Notes: generated by a model not told the origin, from the letters alone. Positions 1-9,054 are shown, numbered from the stretch's first letter. The stretch: DNA of 64,000 nt from CAVSEK01 sp963726975 (GCA_963726975.1 CAVSEK010000004.1:496001-560000); one strand, 5' to 3'. Made by a program: numbers and translations.

Positions 1-1318
1 GGCTACGACAGCTGGCAGGCGCAGCCGCCCGAGCAGCGCTGGGCGGTGCTGGCCCGGGCCTGGCTGCAGCTCCCGCGGCTGCCCGGGCTCGTCGGCGAGC
101 GCGACGACCGCGACAAGGTGCTCGCCGCCCTCGGCCCCGACCTCGAGCGGCCGGCGCGCCCGCCGACCGCCGCCGGGTGCTCGACGCGCTCGGCGAGGCC
201 GCCGCGGCGCCGCGCCGACCCGCGAGAGCCTCGTCGACGTGCTCGTCTGGCGGGCCCCGCGCCGCGGCGGGCGGCTGCGCGACCGGGTGCTCGACCTCGC
301 GCTGGCCGAGGCCGAGCTGCTCGGGCTCACCGGCCGGGGCGCGTTGACGTCGTACGCCGCGACCCTGCTCGGGGGCGACGACCGCGGCGCGGCGCGCGCC
401 CTGTCGGGGCTGCTCCCCGAGCCGCTGGACCACGTGCTCGTGCAGCCCGACCTCACGGTCGTCGCGCCCGGCCCGCTCGAGCGCGACCTGGCCCACGAGC
501 TGGGGCTGGTGGCCGACGTCGAGTCGACCGGGGGGGCCACCGTCTACCGCGTGAGCGAGGGCTCGGTGCGCCGGGCGCTGGACGCCGGGCGCAGCGCCGG
601 GGAGCTGCACGAGCTGTTCCGCACCCGGTCGCGCACCCCGGTGCCGCAGTCGCTCACCTACCTCGTCGACGACGTGGCGCGCCGCCACGGGCGGCTGCGG
701 GTCGGCGCCTCCACGTCGTACCTGCGCTGCGACGACGAGGCGCTGCTCACCGAGGTGCTGGCCTCCCGGCGGGCCCGCGACCTGGGCCTGCGGCGCCTCG
801 CACCGACCGTGCTGACCAGCGTCGTACCGGTCGGGCAGGTGCTCGAGGACCTGCGCGCGATGGGCTACGCGCCCGCCGCCGAGGCGCCCGACGGCGCGCT
901 GCTGGTGGCTCGGCCGGACGCCCGCCGCACCGCGCTGCGCCCCCGGCCGCAGCGCTGGAACGACGGCGGGGGCCTCGACGCCGAGCAGGCCGCGCTCGCG
1001 GTGACGGCCCTGCGGGCCGGCGACGTCGCCGCCCGCGCCGCCCGGCGCGCCCCGGTGCTCTCGCGGCGCAGCACCACCTCCGACACCCTCGCCTTCCTGC
1101 AGGACGCCGCCCGTGGCGGGCGGCAGGTGTGGGTCGGCTACGTCGACGCCCAGGGCCGCTCCACCTCCCGCGTCGTCGAGCCCCGCTCGGTCGAGGGCGG
1201 CTACGTCACCGCGTACGACCACCTGCGCCAGGAGGACCGCACGTTCTCCCTGCACCGCATCACCGGCGTCGCCGAGGTGCCGGGCGCGGTCGAGCCCCTC
1301 GAGGCGGAAGGTGCCTGA
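1..1318 (+). CDS. Helicase-associated (XPB/Ssl2 N-terminal-like) protein, 5'-partial, two frame breaks
   Basis: This is the C-terminal part of a large protein of the helicase-associated domain family that normally sits directly before XPB-type helicases in actinobacteria (the Rv0862c-Rv0861c pair of M. tuberculosis is the model). The start lies outside the window. Reading is in frame 1 to about 155, frame 3 from about 162 to 210, then frame 2 from about 212 to the TGA at 1316-1318; each change fits one missing base. The last 360 residues are uninterrupted and end in a WYL-like beta-rich segment (VGYVDAQGR, RVVEPRSVEGGYVTAYD). The helicase gene begins 23 nt later, so the two are probably cotranscribed. 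Family assignment is good; whether the breaks are real is open. Confidence 0.75.
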   Translation, partial: ATTAGRRSRPSSAGRCWPGPGCSSRGCPGSSASATTATRCSPPSAPTSSGRRARRPPPGARRARRGRRGAAPTRESLVDVLVWRAPRRGGRLRDRVLDLALAEAELLGLTGRGALTSYAATLLGGDDRGAARALSGLLPEPLDHVLVQPDLTVVAPGPLERDLAHELGLVADVESTGGATVYRVSEGSVRRALDAGRSAGELHELFRTRSRTPVPQSLTYLVDDVARRHGRLRVGASTSYLRCDDEALLTEVLASRRARDLGLRRLAPTVLTSVVPVGQVLEDLRAMGYAPAAEAPDGALLVARPDARRTALRPRPQRWNDGGGLDAEQAALAVTALRAGDVAARAARRAPVLSRRSTTSDTLAFLQDAARGGRQVWVGYVDAQGRSTSRVVEPRSVEGGYVTAYDHLRQEDRTFSLHRITGVAEVPGAVEPLEAEGA

Positions 1319-1341
1319 CCCCGCGCGCGTTGGAGACCCCG

Positions 1342-2988
1342 ATGACTGCTGACGGACCCCTCATCGTCCAGAGCGACAAGACCCTGCTGCTCGAGGTCGA
1401 CCACCCGATGGCGACGGAGTGCCGGCAGGCGATCGCGCCCTTCGCCGAGCTCGAGCGCTCGCCCGAGCACGTGCACACCTACCGGCTCACCCCGCTCGGG
1501 CTGTGGAACGCGCGGGCGGCCGGCCACGACGCCGAGCAGGTCGTCGACGCGCTCGTGCGCTTCAGCCGCTACGCCGTCCCGCACGCGCTGCTCGTCGACG
1601 TGGCCGACACGATGGACCGGTACGGGCGGCTGCGGCTGGAGAACGACCCCGTCCACGGGCTCGTCCTGCGCACGACCGACCGGGCCGTGCTCGAGGAGGT
1701 CAGCCGCAGCAAGAAGGTCAGCCCGATGCTCGGCAGCCGGGTCGACGACGACACCGTCCTCGCCTTCCCGTCCGAGCGCGGCCGGCTCAAGCAGGCGCTG
1801 CTCAAGGTCGGCTGGCCGGCCGAGGACCTCGCCGGCTACGTCGACGGCGAGGCGCACGAGATCGGCCTGCTGCAGGACGGCTGGACGCTGCGCGACTACC
1901 AGCAGCTCGCGGTCGACGGCTTCTGGCACGGCGGCAGCGGGGTCGTCGTGCTCCCCTGCGGCGCCGGCAAGACCCTGGTCGGCGCGGCCGCGATGGCCCG
2001 CGCCGGCGCCACCACGCTCATCCTGGTGACCAACACCGTCTCGGGCCGGCAGTGGAAGGACGAGCTGCTCAAGCGCACCACCCTGACCGAGGACGAGATC
2101 GGCGAGTACTCCGGCGAGAAGAAGGAGATCCGCCCGGTCACCATCGCGACCTACCAGGTGATGACGACCCGGCGCAAGGGCGAGTACGCCCACCTCGAGC
2201 TGTTCGGCGCCCGCGACTGGGGGCTCGTGGTCTACGACGAGGTGCACCTGCTGCCCGCGCCGGTCTTCCGGATGACCGCCGACCTGCAGTCGCGGCGCCG
2301 CCTGGGCCTGACCGCGACGCTGGTGCGCGAGGACGGCCGCGAGGGCGACGTCTTCAGCCTCATCGGCCCGAAGCGCTACGACGCGCCGTGGAAGGACATC
2401 GAGAGCCAGGGCTGGATCGCGCCGGCCGACTGCACCGAGGTGCGGGTGACGATGACCGACGCCGAGCGGCTGGACTACGCGACCGCCGAGCCCGAGGAGC
2501 GCTACAAGATCGGCGCGACCGCGCACACCAAGGTGCGCGTGGTGAAGAAGCTCGTCGACACCCACCCCGACGACCAGGTGCTCGTCATCGGCGCCTACCT
2601 CGACCAGCTCGAGGAGCTCGGCGCGGCCCTGGAGATGCCGATCATCCAGGGCTCGACCAAGAACGCCGAGCGGCAGCGGCTGTTCGACCTGTTCCGCCGC
2701 AAGGAGATCCCGGGCCTGGTCGTGTCCAAGGTCGCCAACTTCTCCATCGACCTGCCCGAGGCGAGCGTCGCCATCCAGGTCAGCGGCACCTTCGGCTCCC
2801 GCCAGGAGGAGGCCCAGCGCCTGGGCCGGGTGCTGCGGCCCAAGGCCGACGGCCGCACCGCGCACTTCTACACCGTCGTCAGCCGCGACACCCTGGACCA
2901 GGAGTACGCGGCGCACCGGCAGCGCTTCCTCGCCGAGCAGGGCTACGCGTACACCATCGTCGACGCCGACGACGTCCTGCGCGGCTGA
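1342..2988 (+). CDS. XPB/ERCC3-type superfamily 2 DNA helicase
   Basis: 548-residue DNA helicase of the bacterial XPB family, a 3'-5' ATP-dependent motor thought to act in DNA repair. Residues 1-190 carry the XPB damage-recognition-like N-terminus (SDKTLLLEVDHP). The helicase core follows: Q-like WTLRDYQ, Walker A PCGAGKT near residue 207, DEVH box near 299, motif III TAT, the RED motif (TATLVRED) typical of XPB, then the C-terminal RecA lobe with QEEAQRLGRVLRPK as motif VI. The ATG at 1342 is chosen because the N-terminal homology starts there; a reading frame open further upstream overlaps the previous gene. Length matches the actinobacterial family (about 550 residues). Confidence 0.93.
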   Translation: MTADGPLIVQSDKTLLLEVDHPMATECRQAIAPFAELERSPEHVHTYRLTPLGLWNARAAGHDAEQVVDALVRFSRYAVPHALLVDVADTMDRYGRLRLENDPVHGLVLRTTDRAVLEEVSRSKKVSPMLGSRVDDDTVLAFPSERGRLKQALLKVGWPAEDLAGYVDGEAHEIGLLQDGWTLRDYQQLAVDGFWHGGSGVVVLPCGAGKTLVGAAAMARAGATTLILVTNTVSGRQWKDELLKRTTLTEDEIGEYSGEKKEIRPVTIATYQVMTTRRKGEYAHLELFGARDWGLVVYDEVHLLPAPVFRMTADLQSRRRLGLTATLVREDGREGDVFSLIGPKRYDAPWKDIESQGWIAPADCTEVRVTMTDAERLDYATAEPEERYKIGATAHTKVRVVKKLVDTHPDDQVLVIGAYLDQLEELGAALEMPIIQGSTKNAERQRLFDLFRRKEIPGLVVSKVANFSIDLPEASVAIQVSGTFGSRQEEAQRLGRVLRPKADGRTAHFYTVVSRDTLDQEYAAHRQRFLAEQGYAYTIVDADDVLRG

Positions 2989-3000
2989 ACCGGGCCGTCC

Positions 3001-3006
3001 TACCGT
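3001..3006 (+). promoter_or_regulatory. Putative -10 element (TACCGT) for a leaderless transcript
   Basis: TACCGT lies 7 nt before the GTG at 3014, the spacing expected when transcription starts on the start codon. This geometry decides between the GTGs at 3005 and 3014 in favour of 3014. There is no Shine-Dalgarno sequence before the GTG. Confidence 0.5.
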
Positions 3007-3013
3007 GGACGGC

Positions 3014-3319
3014 GTGAGCCTGGACGACGCCCGCCAGGCGGTCGCGCACGACCTGCACGGCGCCTGGCCGACGCTGCTCGACGAGGCGGCGCAGTACCGC
3101 GCGTGGTGGCTCGCCCAGTGGCCAGACGGCGACGCGTACGTCCCCGGGCTGCTCGCGCAGGACGTCCAGGAGGCGGTGCACGCGCGGGCCGACCCGCTGT
3201 GGCCGCTGTGCCCGACCTGCCGCGACCACGCGCTGTTCGTCGAGCCGGACCTCGGCGAGGACTCCTTCTGGGTGTGCCACCGCAGCGGGCTGCCCGTCGC
3301 GGAGGTGGGGCGGCTCTAG
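3014..3319 (+). CDS. Small hypothetical protein with a C-terminal zinc-ribbon-like motif
   Basis: 101 residues, not recognised. The middle is aromatic and helical (QYRAWWLAQWP). The end has CPTC followed about 24 residues later by VCH, a pattern suggesting a single metal site, then HRSGLPVAEVG, similar in style to short actinobacterial proteins that report on a CxxC zinc knuckle. The start is set by the TACCGT hexamer 7 nt upstream; a GTG at 3005 would add three residues. It follows the XPB helicase by 25 nt but appears to have its own promoter. No function can be assigned. Confidence 0.6.
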   Translation: MSLDDARQAVAHDLHGAWPTLLDEAAQYRAWWLAQWPDGDAYVPGLLAQDVQEAVHARADPLWPLCPTCRDHALFVEPDLGEDSFWVCHRSGLPVAEVGRL

Positions 3320-3403
3320 CCGTGGTTGCGCGTGACCACGACCGGGCAGCCCGCGGGTGGCCCTCGCCGCGACGGCGCCGCGCGGGCGCGACAGGAGGCC
3401 GGC

Positions 3404-4822
3404 ATGAGCACCCGCACCGACGGTCGGCAGGACGGCCCGACCAGCGCCGCGAGCGCGCGACGCACCGTCACCAAGGCGGCCGCCCTCGCCGCGCTCGGCG
3501 GGCTGCTCTTCGGCTACGACACCGGCGTCGTCGGCGGGGTGCTGCCCAACATCGCCGACGAGTTCGGGTTGGGCTCGCCGTTCAGCAAGGGCCTGGTCGT
3601 GTCGGTGCTGCTGCTCGGGGCGGCCGTCGGCGCGCTCGTCGCCGGGAAGCTGGCCGACCTGCTCGGCCGCAAGCGCCTCGTGCTGCTCACCAGCGCGACC
3701 TTCGTCGTCGGCATCGCGGTCGCCTCCCTGGCCCCGGCGCTGTGGGTGCTGCTCGCCGGCCGCTTCGTCATCGGCATGGGCGTCGGCGCGGCGTCGTTCG
3801 GCGTGCCCCTCTACATCAGCGAGCTGGCTCCGCCGGCCCGCCGCGGCGGCCTGGTGTCCTTCAACCAGCTCTGCATCACCCTGGGCATCCTCGTCAGCCA
3901 GCTCGTCGCGTACGTCCTCGCCCAGCAGGGCGACTGGCGGGTCTCCACCGGCCTGGCCGTGCTGCCCGCGGTCGTGCTGGGCCTCGGCGTGCTCGGGGAG
4001 CCGGAGAGCCCGGCCTGGCTGGTGCGGCAGGGCCGCGAGGACGAGGCGCGCGACGTGCTGCACCGGGTCCGCGGGCCGGAGGACGACGTCGAGGCCGAGC
4101 TCGCCGAGATCCGCGACCTGGCCGACGAGGAGAGCCGCACGAGCGTCTCGGAGCTCTTCGGCCCGAAGGTCCGGCCGGCACTGGTCGTCGGCGTCGCCCT
4201 GGCGGTCGTCCAGCAGGTCACCGGTGTCAACACGGTCATCTACTTCGCGCCGACCGTCCTCGAGCAGGCCGGGCTGGGCACCGGCGCCGCCCTGCTCGCC
4301 TTCTGCGTCGTCGGCGCGGTCAACGTCGCGCTCACCCTCGTCGCGATCCGCCTGCTCGACCGGGTCGGGCGCCGCCCGCTGCTGCTGTGGGGCAGCAGCG
4401 GCATGGTCGTCGGCCTCACCGCCCTCGGCCTGCTGTTCGTCGGCGGCGTCAACGGCACGACCGAGGCGGTGCTCGCGACGGCCGCGCTGTGCTTCTACAT
4501 CGGGTCGTTCGCCATCGGCCTCGGCCCGGTCTTCTGGCTGCTCGTCGGCGAGCTCTTCCCGCTGCGGGTGCGCGGTCAGGCGGCGAGCGTCGCGACGATG
4601 ACCAACTGGGCCGCCAACCTCGCGGTCGCGGTGTCCTACCTGTCGGTCATCGCGGCCATCGGCGCGCCGGCCACGTTCTGGACGTACGCCGCCATCACCG
4701 TCCTGTCGGTGATCTACATGGTGCGGGCCGTGCCCGAGACCAAGGGCCGGAGCCTGTCGGAGATCGAGCGCGACCTCGGCGGCCGCGGCGCCGCGGCGCC
4801 GCCGGCGGTCCGCACTGCCTGA
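3404..4822 (+). CDS. Sugar porter family MFS transporter
   Basis: 472-residue, 12-helix major facilitator of the sugar porter family, expected to import a monosaccharide with protons. Family marks are present: GGLLFGYDTGVVGG in helix 1, GRKR after helix 2, PESPAWL before the central loop, QQVTGVNTVIYFAP in helix 7, DRVGRRPLL after helix 8, and PETKGRSLSEIE at the C-terminus. A cytoplasmic loop covers roughly residues 205-260. The ATG at 3404 has AGGAGG 6 nt upstream, and the N-terminal 24 residues are polar. The substrate cannot be read from sequence; xylose, galactose and myo-inositol carriers share these motifs. It has no linked sugar catabolic genes here. Confidence 0.9.
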   Translation: MSTRTDGRQDGPTSAASARRTVTKAAALAALGGLLFGYDTGVVGGVLPNIADEFGLGSPFSKGLVVSVLLLGAAVGALVAGKLADLLGRKRLVLLTSATFVVGIAVASLAPALWVLLAGRFVIGMGVGAASFGVPLYISELAPPARRGGLVSFNQLCITLGILVSQLVAYVLAQQGDWRVSTGLAVLPAVVLGLGVLGEPESPAWLVRQGREDEARDVLHRVRGPEDDVEAELAEIRDLADEESRTSVSELFGPKVRPALVVGVALAVVQQVTGVNTVIYFAPTVLEQAGLGTGAALLAFCVVGAVNVALTLVAIRLLDRVGRRPLLLWGSSGMVVGLTALGLLFVGGVNGTTEAVLATAALCFYIGSFAIGLGPVFWLLVGELFPLRVRGQAASVATMTNWAANLAVAVSYLSVIAAIGAPATFWTYAAITVLSVIYMVRAVPETKGRSLSEIERDLGGRGAAAPPAVRTA

Positions 4823-4828
4823 CCGGGC

Positions 4829-5305
4829 TCAGGGGCAGCCGACCGTCGCGCAGGCCGCGTCGTCGAGCACGACCCGCCAGCGACCGTCGTCGACGAGGGT
4901 CAGCCGGGCGGGCACCTGCCCGTCCGGCCGCTCCACGACGACGTACGCGCTGCCGGGCCGGGCGTCGACGAGCCGCACCCGGGCCAGCCGCCCGTCCGAG
5001 GTGCGGGCCCGCAGGGCCGCGCAGACCTCCTCCGCCGAGCGCGTCTCGACCCGGCCGGCCGGCTGCGCCGAGAGCAGCCGGAAGCGGGTGCAGTCGCCGA
5101 AGACCGCCGCCTCGGTCCACGACAGCGCGGCGCCGCGCGGGGTGTCCAGCCGCCGCAGGTCGACGGCCAGCGTGGCCCCGACGAGCAGGACGAGCCCGGC
5201 GAGGACGCCGACGACGACGTACGGCGTGCGCTCGACCCGCCGGTCGGTGCGCGCCTGCAGCGCGTCCTCCGCCTGCCGGCGCCGGTCGGCCCGGGGCTCG
5301 GTCAC
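4829..5305 (-). CDS. Single-pass membrane protein of unknown function
   Basis: 158 residues: a charged N-terminus, one transmembrane segment (VVVGVLAGLVLLVGATLAV, about residues 28-47) and an extracytoplasmic alpha/beta domain with three cysteines (GDCTRF, EEVCAAL, and the final CATVGCP pair). The domain resembles the DUF4878-like/SnoaL-like folds that end actinobacterial membrane proteins, but I cannot name it with confidence. The GTG start overlaps the stop of the LLM oxidoreductase gene by 4 nt (GTGA), so the two are translationally coupled. Confidence 0.7.
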   Translation of the reverse strand: MTEPRADRRRQAEDALQARTDRRVERTPYVVVGVLAGLVLLVGATLAVDLRRLDTPRGAALSWTEAAVFGDCTRFRLLSAQPAGRVETRSAEEVCAALRARTSDGRLARVRLVDARPGSAYVVVERPDGQVPARLTLVDDGRWRVVLDDAACATVGCP

Positions 5306-6177
5306 AGGACCGCCGCGGCGAGCTCCGCCCAGCCGGCCCGGGGCGCGTCGAAGGGTCCCGCGCCGAGCACCTGCAGGCAGACGTGCGACGCGCCGGCGTC
5401 CAGGTGCTCGCGCACGCGGGCGCGTGCCGCGTCCACCCCGCGGGTCACCATCGCCGCCTTGAGCCGGTCGCTCCCGCCGCGGCCGAGGTCGTCCTCGGCG
5501 AAGCCCTGCCGCACCCACGACGCGCGGTAGTTGGGCAGGCCGGTGTAGATCTCCAGGTGCGCGTGCGCCCGCCGGCGCCACTCGTCCTCGTCGTCGTCGA
5601 GCACCACGGCCTGCTCGACCGCGAGCAGCGGCCCGTCGCCGAGCACCTCGCGGGCCTGCGCCGTGTGCTCGGGCGTGACGAGGTAGGGGTGCGCCCCCTG
5701 CGCCCGGTCGCGGGACAGCTCGAGCATCTTCGGCCCGAGCGCGGCCAGCACCCGCGGCGGCGGCTGCTGCCCGCCCGCGGCGGCGTACGGCGCGGCGTCC
5801 ACCGCGTCGAGGTACTCGCCCATGGCGGCCAGGGGCCGCCCGTACGTGTGGCCCCGCATGCGCTCGACGAGCGGCGCGTGGCTCACCCCGAGGCCGAGCA
5901 CGAACCGACCGGGGAAGGCCGCCTCGAGGGTGCGCGCGGCCGACGAGGTCGCCACGGCGTCGCGGCCGTAGATGCTCGCGATGCCGGTGGCGACCGTCAT
6001 CCGCCGGCTGGCCGCGAGGTAGAGCGCGGCGGCGGTGAAGGCCTCTCGGCCGTACGCCTCGCCGAACCACAGCGCGCCCCAGCCCTGCTCGTCGAGCTCG
6101 GCCACCGCGTCCTGGGCCGCCGGGACCTCGAGGGCGTCCAGGGTGGCCGTCCAGATCCCGACCTGCCCGAGCGTCAC
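5302..6177 (-). CDS. LLM-class F420-dependent oxidoreductase
   Basis: 291-residue luciferase-like TIM-barrel enzyme. The N-terminus (VGIWTATLD, GWGALWFGEAYGREAF), RFVLGLGVSHAP and the closing DAGASHVCLQVLG are typical of the TIGR03620-type putative F420-dependent subfamily, in which deazaflavin F420 carries hydride to or from an unknown substrate. The GTG at 6177 overlaps the upstream gene's stop by 4 nt, and the stop overlaps the next gene in the same way, so 6992-4829 is a tight three-gene operon. Substrate unknown; use of F420 rather than FMN is inferred from the subfamily. Confidence 0.85.
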   Translation of the reverse strand: MTLGQVGIWTATLDALEVPAAQDAVAELDEQGWGALWFGEAYGREAFTAAALYLAASRRMTVATGIASIYGRDAVATSSAARTLEAAFPGRFVLGLGVSHAPLVERMRGHTYGRPLAAMGEYLDAVDAAPYAAAGGQQPPPRVLAALGPKMLELSRDRAQGAHPYLVTPEHTAQAREVLGDGPLLAVEQAVVLDDDEDEWRRRAHAHLEIYTGLPNYRASWVRQGFAEDDLGRGGSDRLKAAMVTRGVDAARARVREHLDAGASHVCLQVLGAGPFDAPRAGWAELAAAVL

Positions 6178-6992
6178 CCCAGCCCCCGCGAGTCCTGCTT
6201 GAGCGCGGTGTCGACGGTGAGCGCGCTGGCCACGACGAGGGACAGCAGCGGGTCCTGCAGCGGCCGGTGGACCTGCACGACGTAGTTGTCGGCGGTGGTG
6301 AACAGGGTCTTGGCCACCCCCTCGAAGGTCTTCTTGATCCGGGCGACCTCGGTGCCCGCCTCGTCGAGGACCGTGAAGTCCCAGGCCCGCCAGTTCTGCG
6401 CGTTGAGCGAGCCGACCTGCCGGCCGCCGCTGTGCAGCCCGAAGCGGATCTTGCCGAAGACGTTCTCCTGCTCCAGCGAGCCGACCTCCCCGACCCCGGG
6501 CCTCTCCACGACGACCCGGCTCTTGACGAACTTGGCCGGGCGGGTGAGCAGCAGCTGCGGGACGCCCTGCGCGTCGCGGACCTCGAGCCGGTGGGTGAGG
6601 AACTGGTCGACGCTGCTGAGGAAGCGCGCCGCCTTCTTCAGCCCGCTCTGGCCGACCTCGACGACGCTGCCGAGCGGGCGGCCCTGCGCGTCGTAGACGG
6701 CGTACTCGTTCGTCAGCTCGATGAGCTTGGCCTTCTGGTTGACGACGAGCACCGGCTCGGTGAACAGCGTCCCGCCGCCGCCTCCCGTGCTCGCGATGCC
6801 GGCGCGGCGCTGCACCTGGTCCTTCACGTACGACGTGCTGGAGGTCTGCACCGGGCCGCGGCCGTCGGGCAGCGGGCTCGTCGTCTGCACGCCGGCCGTG
6901 ACGACGGCGTCGGTCCAGCGGCCGCCGTCCCACCACCGCAGGTCGAAGGTCGTCGTCGGGTCGGCGTACCAGCCGGGCTGCGGGCTCGTCAT
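6174..6992 (-). CDS. DUF2510 plus LURP-one/scramblase-like protein
   Basis: 272 residues. Residues 3-35 form a DUF2510 motif (QPGWYADP, RWWDGGRWTD), a short tryptophan-rich module common at the ends of actinobacterial membrane-associated proteins. A disordered, glycine-rich linker follows, then a phospholipid-scramblase/LURP-one-like beta barrel (LVVNQKAKLIELTNEYAVYDAQG, TVLDEAGTEVARIKKTFEG, YVVQVHRPLQDPLLSLVVASALTVD). The final hydrophobic helix is typical of the fold. The ATG is 7 nt after a CACGAT hexamer, consistent with a leaderless start, and the gene heads the operon running to 4829. The molecular role is unknown. Confidence 0.8.
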   Translation of the reverse strand: MTSPQPGWYADPTTTFDLRWWDGGRWTDAVVTAGVQTTSPLPDGRGPVQTSSTSYVKDQVQRRAGIASTGGGGGTLFTEPVLVVNQKAKLIELTNEYAVYDAQGRPLGSVVEVGQSGLKKAARFLSSVDQFLTHRLEVRDAQGVPQLLLTRPAKFVKSRVVVERPGVGEVGSLEQENVFGKIRFGLHSGGRQVGSLNAQNWRAWDFTVLDEAGTEVARIKKTFEGVAKTLFTTADNYVVQVHRPLQDPLLSLVVASALTVDTALKQDSRGLG

Positions 6993-7055
6993 GCCTGCGA
7001 TCGTGCCGCACCGCGGGCAGGTGCGCGGGGGCGGCGGGCGGGGAAGGGGCCGGGC

Positions 7056-7847
7056 ATGACCTCCGGCACCGCCTCCCCCGACGTCCCGTCCGACACCGTC
7101 GACCTGTCCCGCGGCGGCGCCATGCCGCTGCTCGGCTTCGGCACCTGGCAGCTCACCGGCGACACCGCCCGCTCGGCCACGGAGACCGCGCTGCAGGTCG
7201 GCTACCGCCACCTGGACACCGCGACCGTGTACCGCAACGAGCGCGAGGTCGGCGCGGCGTTGCGCTCGGCCGGCTCCGACGGCGTCTTCGTCACCACCAA
7301 GCTCCCGCCGGACCAGGCCGACCGGGCCCGCGAGACCCTCGAGTCGTCGCTGGAGCAGCTCGGCCTCGACGCGGTCGACCTGTGGCTCGTGCACTGGCCC
7401 CCGGACGGCTCGGCCGTGCCGGTGTGGGAGGCGTTCGTCCAGGCCCGCGAGGACGGGCTGGCGCGCGAGATCGGCGTGAGCAACTTCGACCTCGGGCTCG
7501 TCGACGAGGTCACGCAGGCCACCGGGGTCGCGCCCGCGGTCAACCAGGTCCGCTGGTCGCCGCTGCTGTTCGACGGCGGGGTGCTCGACGGCCACCGCAC
7601 CCGCGGCGTCGTGCTCGAGGGCTACAGCGGGCTCAAGGGCGGCACGCTCACCGACGGCACGATCACCGGCATCGCCGAGCGGCTGGGGCGCACGCCCGCG
7701 CAGGTGATCGTGCGCTGGCACCTCCAGCACGGCACCGTCGTCATCCCGCGGTCCTCGGACGCCGGGCGGATCGCCGAGAACGCCGACGTGGGCGGGTTCG
7801 TGCTGTCCGACGAGGACATGGTCGCGCTCGACGCGCTCGGCGGCTGA
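7056..7847 (+). CDS. Aldo/keto reductase
   Basis: 263-residue NADPH-dependent aldo/keto reductase with a TIM-barrel fold. The catalytic tetrad is complete: D54 (RHLDTATVY), Y59, K82 (TTKLPP) and H113 (WLVHWP). The nucleotide-binding end carries VIPRSSDAGRIAEN. Length is close to the 2,5-diketo-gluconate reductase-like group, slightly short. The ATG at 7056 follows GGAAGGGG. It is divergent from the DUF2510 operon, with only about 60 nt between the starts, and converges on the small membrane protein at 7855. The natural substrate is unknown. Confidence 0.9.
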   Translation: MTSGTASPDVPSDTVDLSRGGAMPLLGFGTWQLTGDTARSATETALQVGYRHLDTATVYRNEREVGAALRSAGSDGVFVTTKLPPDQADRARETLESSLEQLGLDAVDLWLVHWPPDGSAVPVWEAFVQAREDGLAREIGVSNFDLGLVDEVTQATGVAPAVNQVRWSPLLFDGGVLDGHRTRGVVLEGYSGLKGGTLTDGTITGIAERLGRTPAQVIVRWHLQHGTVVIPRSSDAGRIAENADVGGFVLSDEDMVALDALGG

Positions 7848-7854
7848 GCGGGCT

Positions 7855-8220
7855 TCAGCGCAGGGCGCGGGCGGCGGTGGCGTCCAGCACCAGCAGGAAC
7901 GCCCCCTGCACGAGCACGGCCGTGCCGTCGCCCCGCCAGCGGTCCCGCTGGCGCAGCCACGCCCCTGCCGCGAGGTAGCCCACGTCGAGCCCGGCGTTGA
8001 CGAGCAGCACCCGCCGCAGCCGCACCCGGTCGGTGGGTCCCCGCGCCGCCCGGCGGCGCGCACCGACGAGCGCGATGGCGCCGTCGACCGCGCCCCACAG
8101 CACCGTCTGCCGGCCGAGGCCGCGGGTCTGCGGCCGCGCCGCCAGGGCGCCGCCGACCAGGACCGAAGCGGCCGCCCAGGTGCCGAGCACCCGGGTCAGG
8201 CGCTCCTCGACGTCGCTCAC
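7855..8220 (-). CDS. Small membrane protein (DUF6992-like)
   Basis: 121 residues with four predicted hydrophobic segments: TWAAASVLVGGALAA, TVLWGAVDGAIALVGA, VLLVNAGLDVGYLAAGAWL and VLVQGAFLLVLDATAA. The pattern of a short basic loop after each pair and the VNAGLDVGY motif match a widespread family of uncharacterised bacterial membrane proteins. The GTG start overlaps the stop of the VOC gene by 4 nt (GTGA), so the two are coupled. No function is known. Confidence 0.75.
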   Translation of the reverse strand: MSDVEERLTRVLGTWAAASVLVGGALAARPQTRGLGRQTVLWGAVDGAIALVGARRRAARGPTDRVRLRRVLLVNAGLDVGYLAAGAWLRQRDRWRGDGTAVLVQGAFLLVLDATAARALR

Positions 8221-9008
8221 CCGGCGCGGTCGGGCTGCGGCGCGCCCACCGGCTGCTGCAGCACGACGAAGCGGGCGCCGGCGGGGTCGAGGACGAGGGC
8301 CATCCGCCCGTACGGCGTGTCGAAGGGCTCGGAGAGCACGCTCCCGCCGGTGGTCCGGACCGCGTCGCAGGCCCGGTCGGCGTCCTCGACGCCGAAGTAG
8401 ACCAGCCAGTGCGAGGGCTCCGACCCGCCCATGAGACCGCCCAGGCCGCCCAGCGGGAACGGCTCGTCAGCGGAGGCGAAGGTGGTGTAGTCCTCCGGCG
8501 CCATCTCCACGGCGTCGAAGCGGAGGCCGAGCAGCGCGCCGTAGAAGTCGCGCGCCGCCCGCGGGTCGGTGGAGCGCAGGTCCTCCCAGACCAGCCCGCC
8601 GGGGGCGTTGACGTGGGCTGCGCCGATGTGGACGCCGGCCTGCCAGAGCCCGAAGGGCGCCCCGGACGGGTCGACCACGACCGCCATCCGCCCGAGCGGG
8701 CCGACGTCGAAGGGTCCCGCGACCACCGTGCCGCCGGCCTGCGACGCCGCGGCGGCGCTCGCGTCGGCGTCGTCGGTGGAGAAGTAGAGGGTCCAGGCCG
8801 ACGCCTGCTCCGGCTGCGCCGGCCCGAGGCCCGCCGCCGCGTGCCCGTCGACCTGGGCGAGCACGTAGCCGCCGTGCTCCTCGTCCGGCTCGGTCGTCGT
8901 CCAGCCGAGCACGGCCCGGTAGAACTCGGCCGCCGCAGCGACGTCGGGCGCGGACAGGTCGGCCCAGCAGGGGACGCCGGCCGGCCAGGGCGAGGTGCGT
9001 ACGGTCAT
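8217..9008 (-). CDS. VOC family protein with two glyoxalase-like modules
   Basis: 263 residues built from two vicinal-oxygen-chelate modules, about residues 9-122 and 132-255. Each has the family pattern of an alpha/beta start (SAPDVAAAAEFYRAVLGW and STDPRAARDFYGALLGL), a DVDA/EDAD turn and a closing DPSGAPFGLWQ or DPAGARFVVLQ strand. The metal ligands are not obvious in the first module, so it may be a binding rather than a catalytic protein; many such actinobacterial proteins are simply called glyoxalase/bleomycin-resistance-like. It is coupled to the small membrane protein downstream. Confidence 0.88.
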   Translation of the reverse strand: MTVRTSPWPAGVPCWADLSAPDVAAAAEFYRAVLGWTTTEPDEEHGGYVLAQVDGHAAAGLGPAQPEQASAWTLYFSTDDADASAAAASQAGGTVVAGPFDVGPLGRMAVVVDPSGAPFGLWQAGVHIGAAHVNAPGGLVWEDLRSTDPRAARDFYGALLGLRFDAVEMAPEDYTTFASADEPFPLGGLGGLMGGSEPSHWLVYFGVEDADRACDAVRTTGGSVLSEPFDTPYGRMALVLDPAGARFVVLQQPVGAPQPDRAG

Positions 9009-9054
9009 GGGCGCACCCCACCACCGGCCCGCCGCCGTGTCCAGGGGCGTACGG

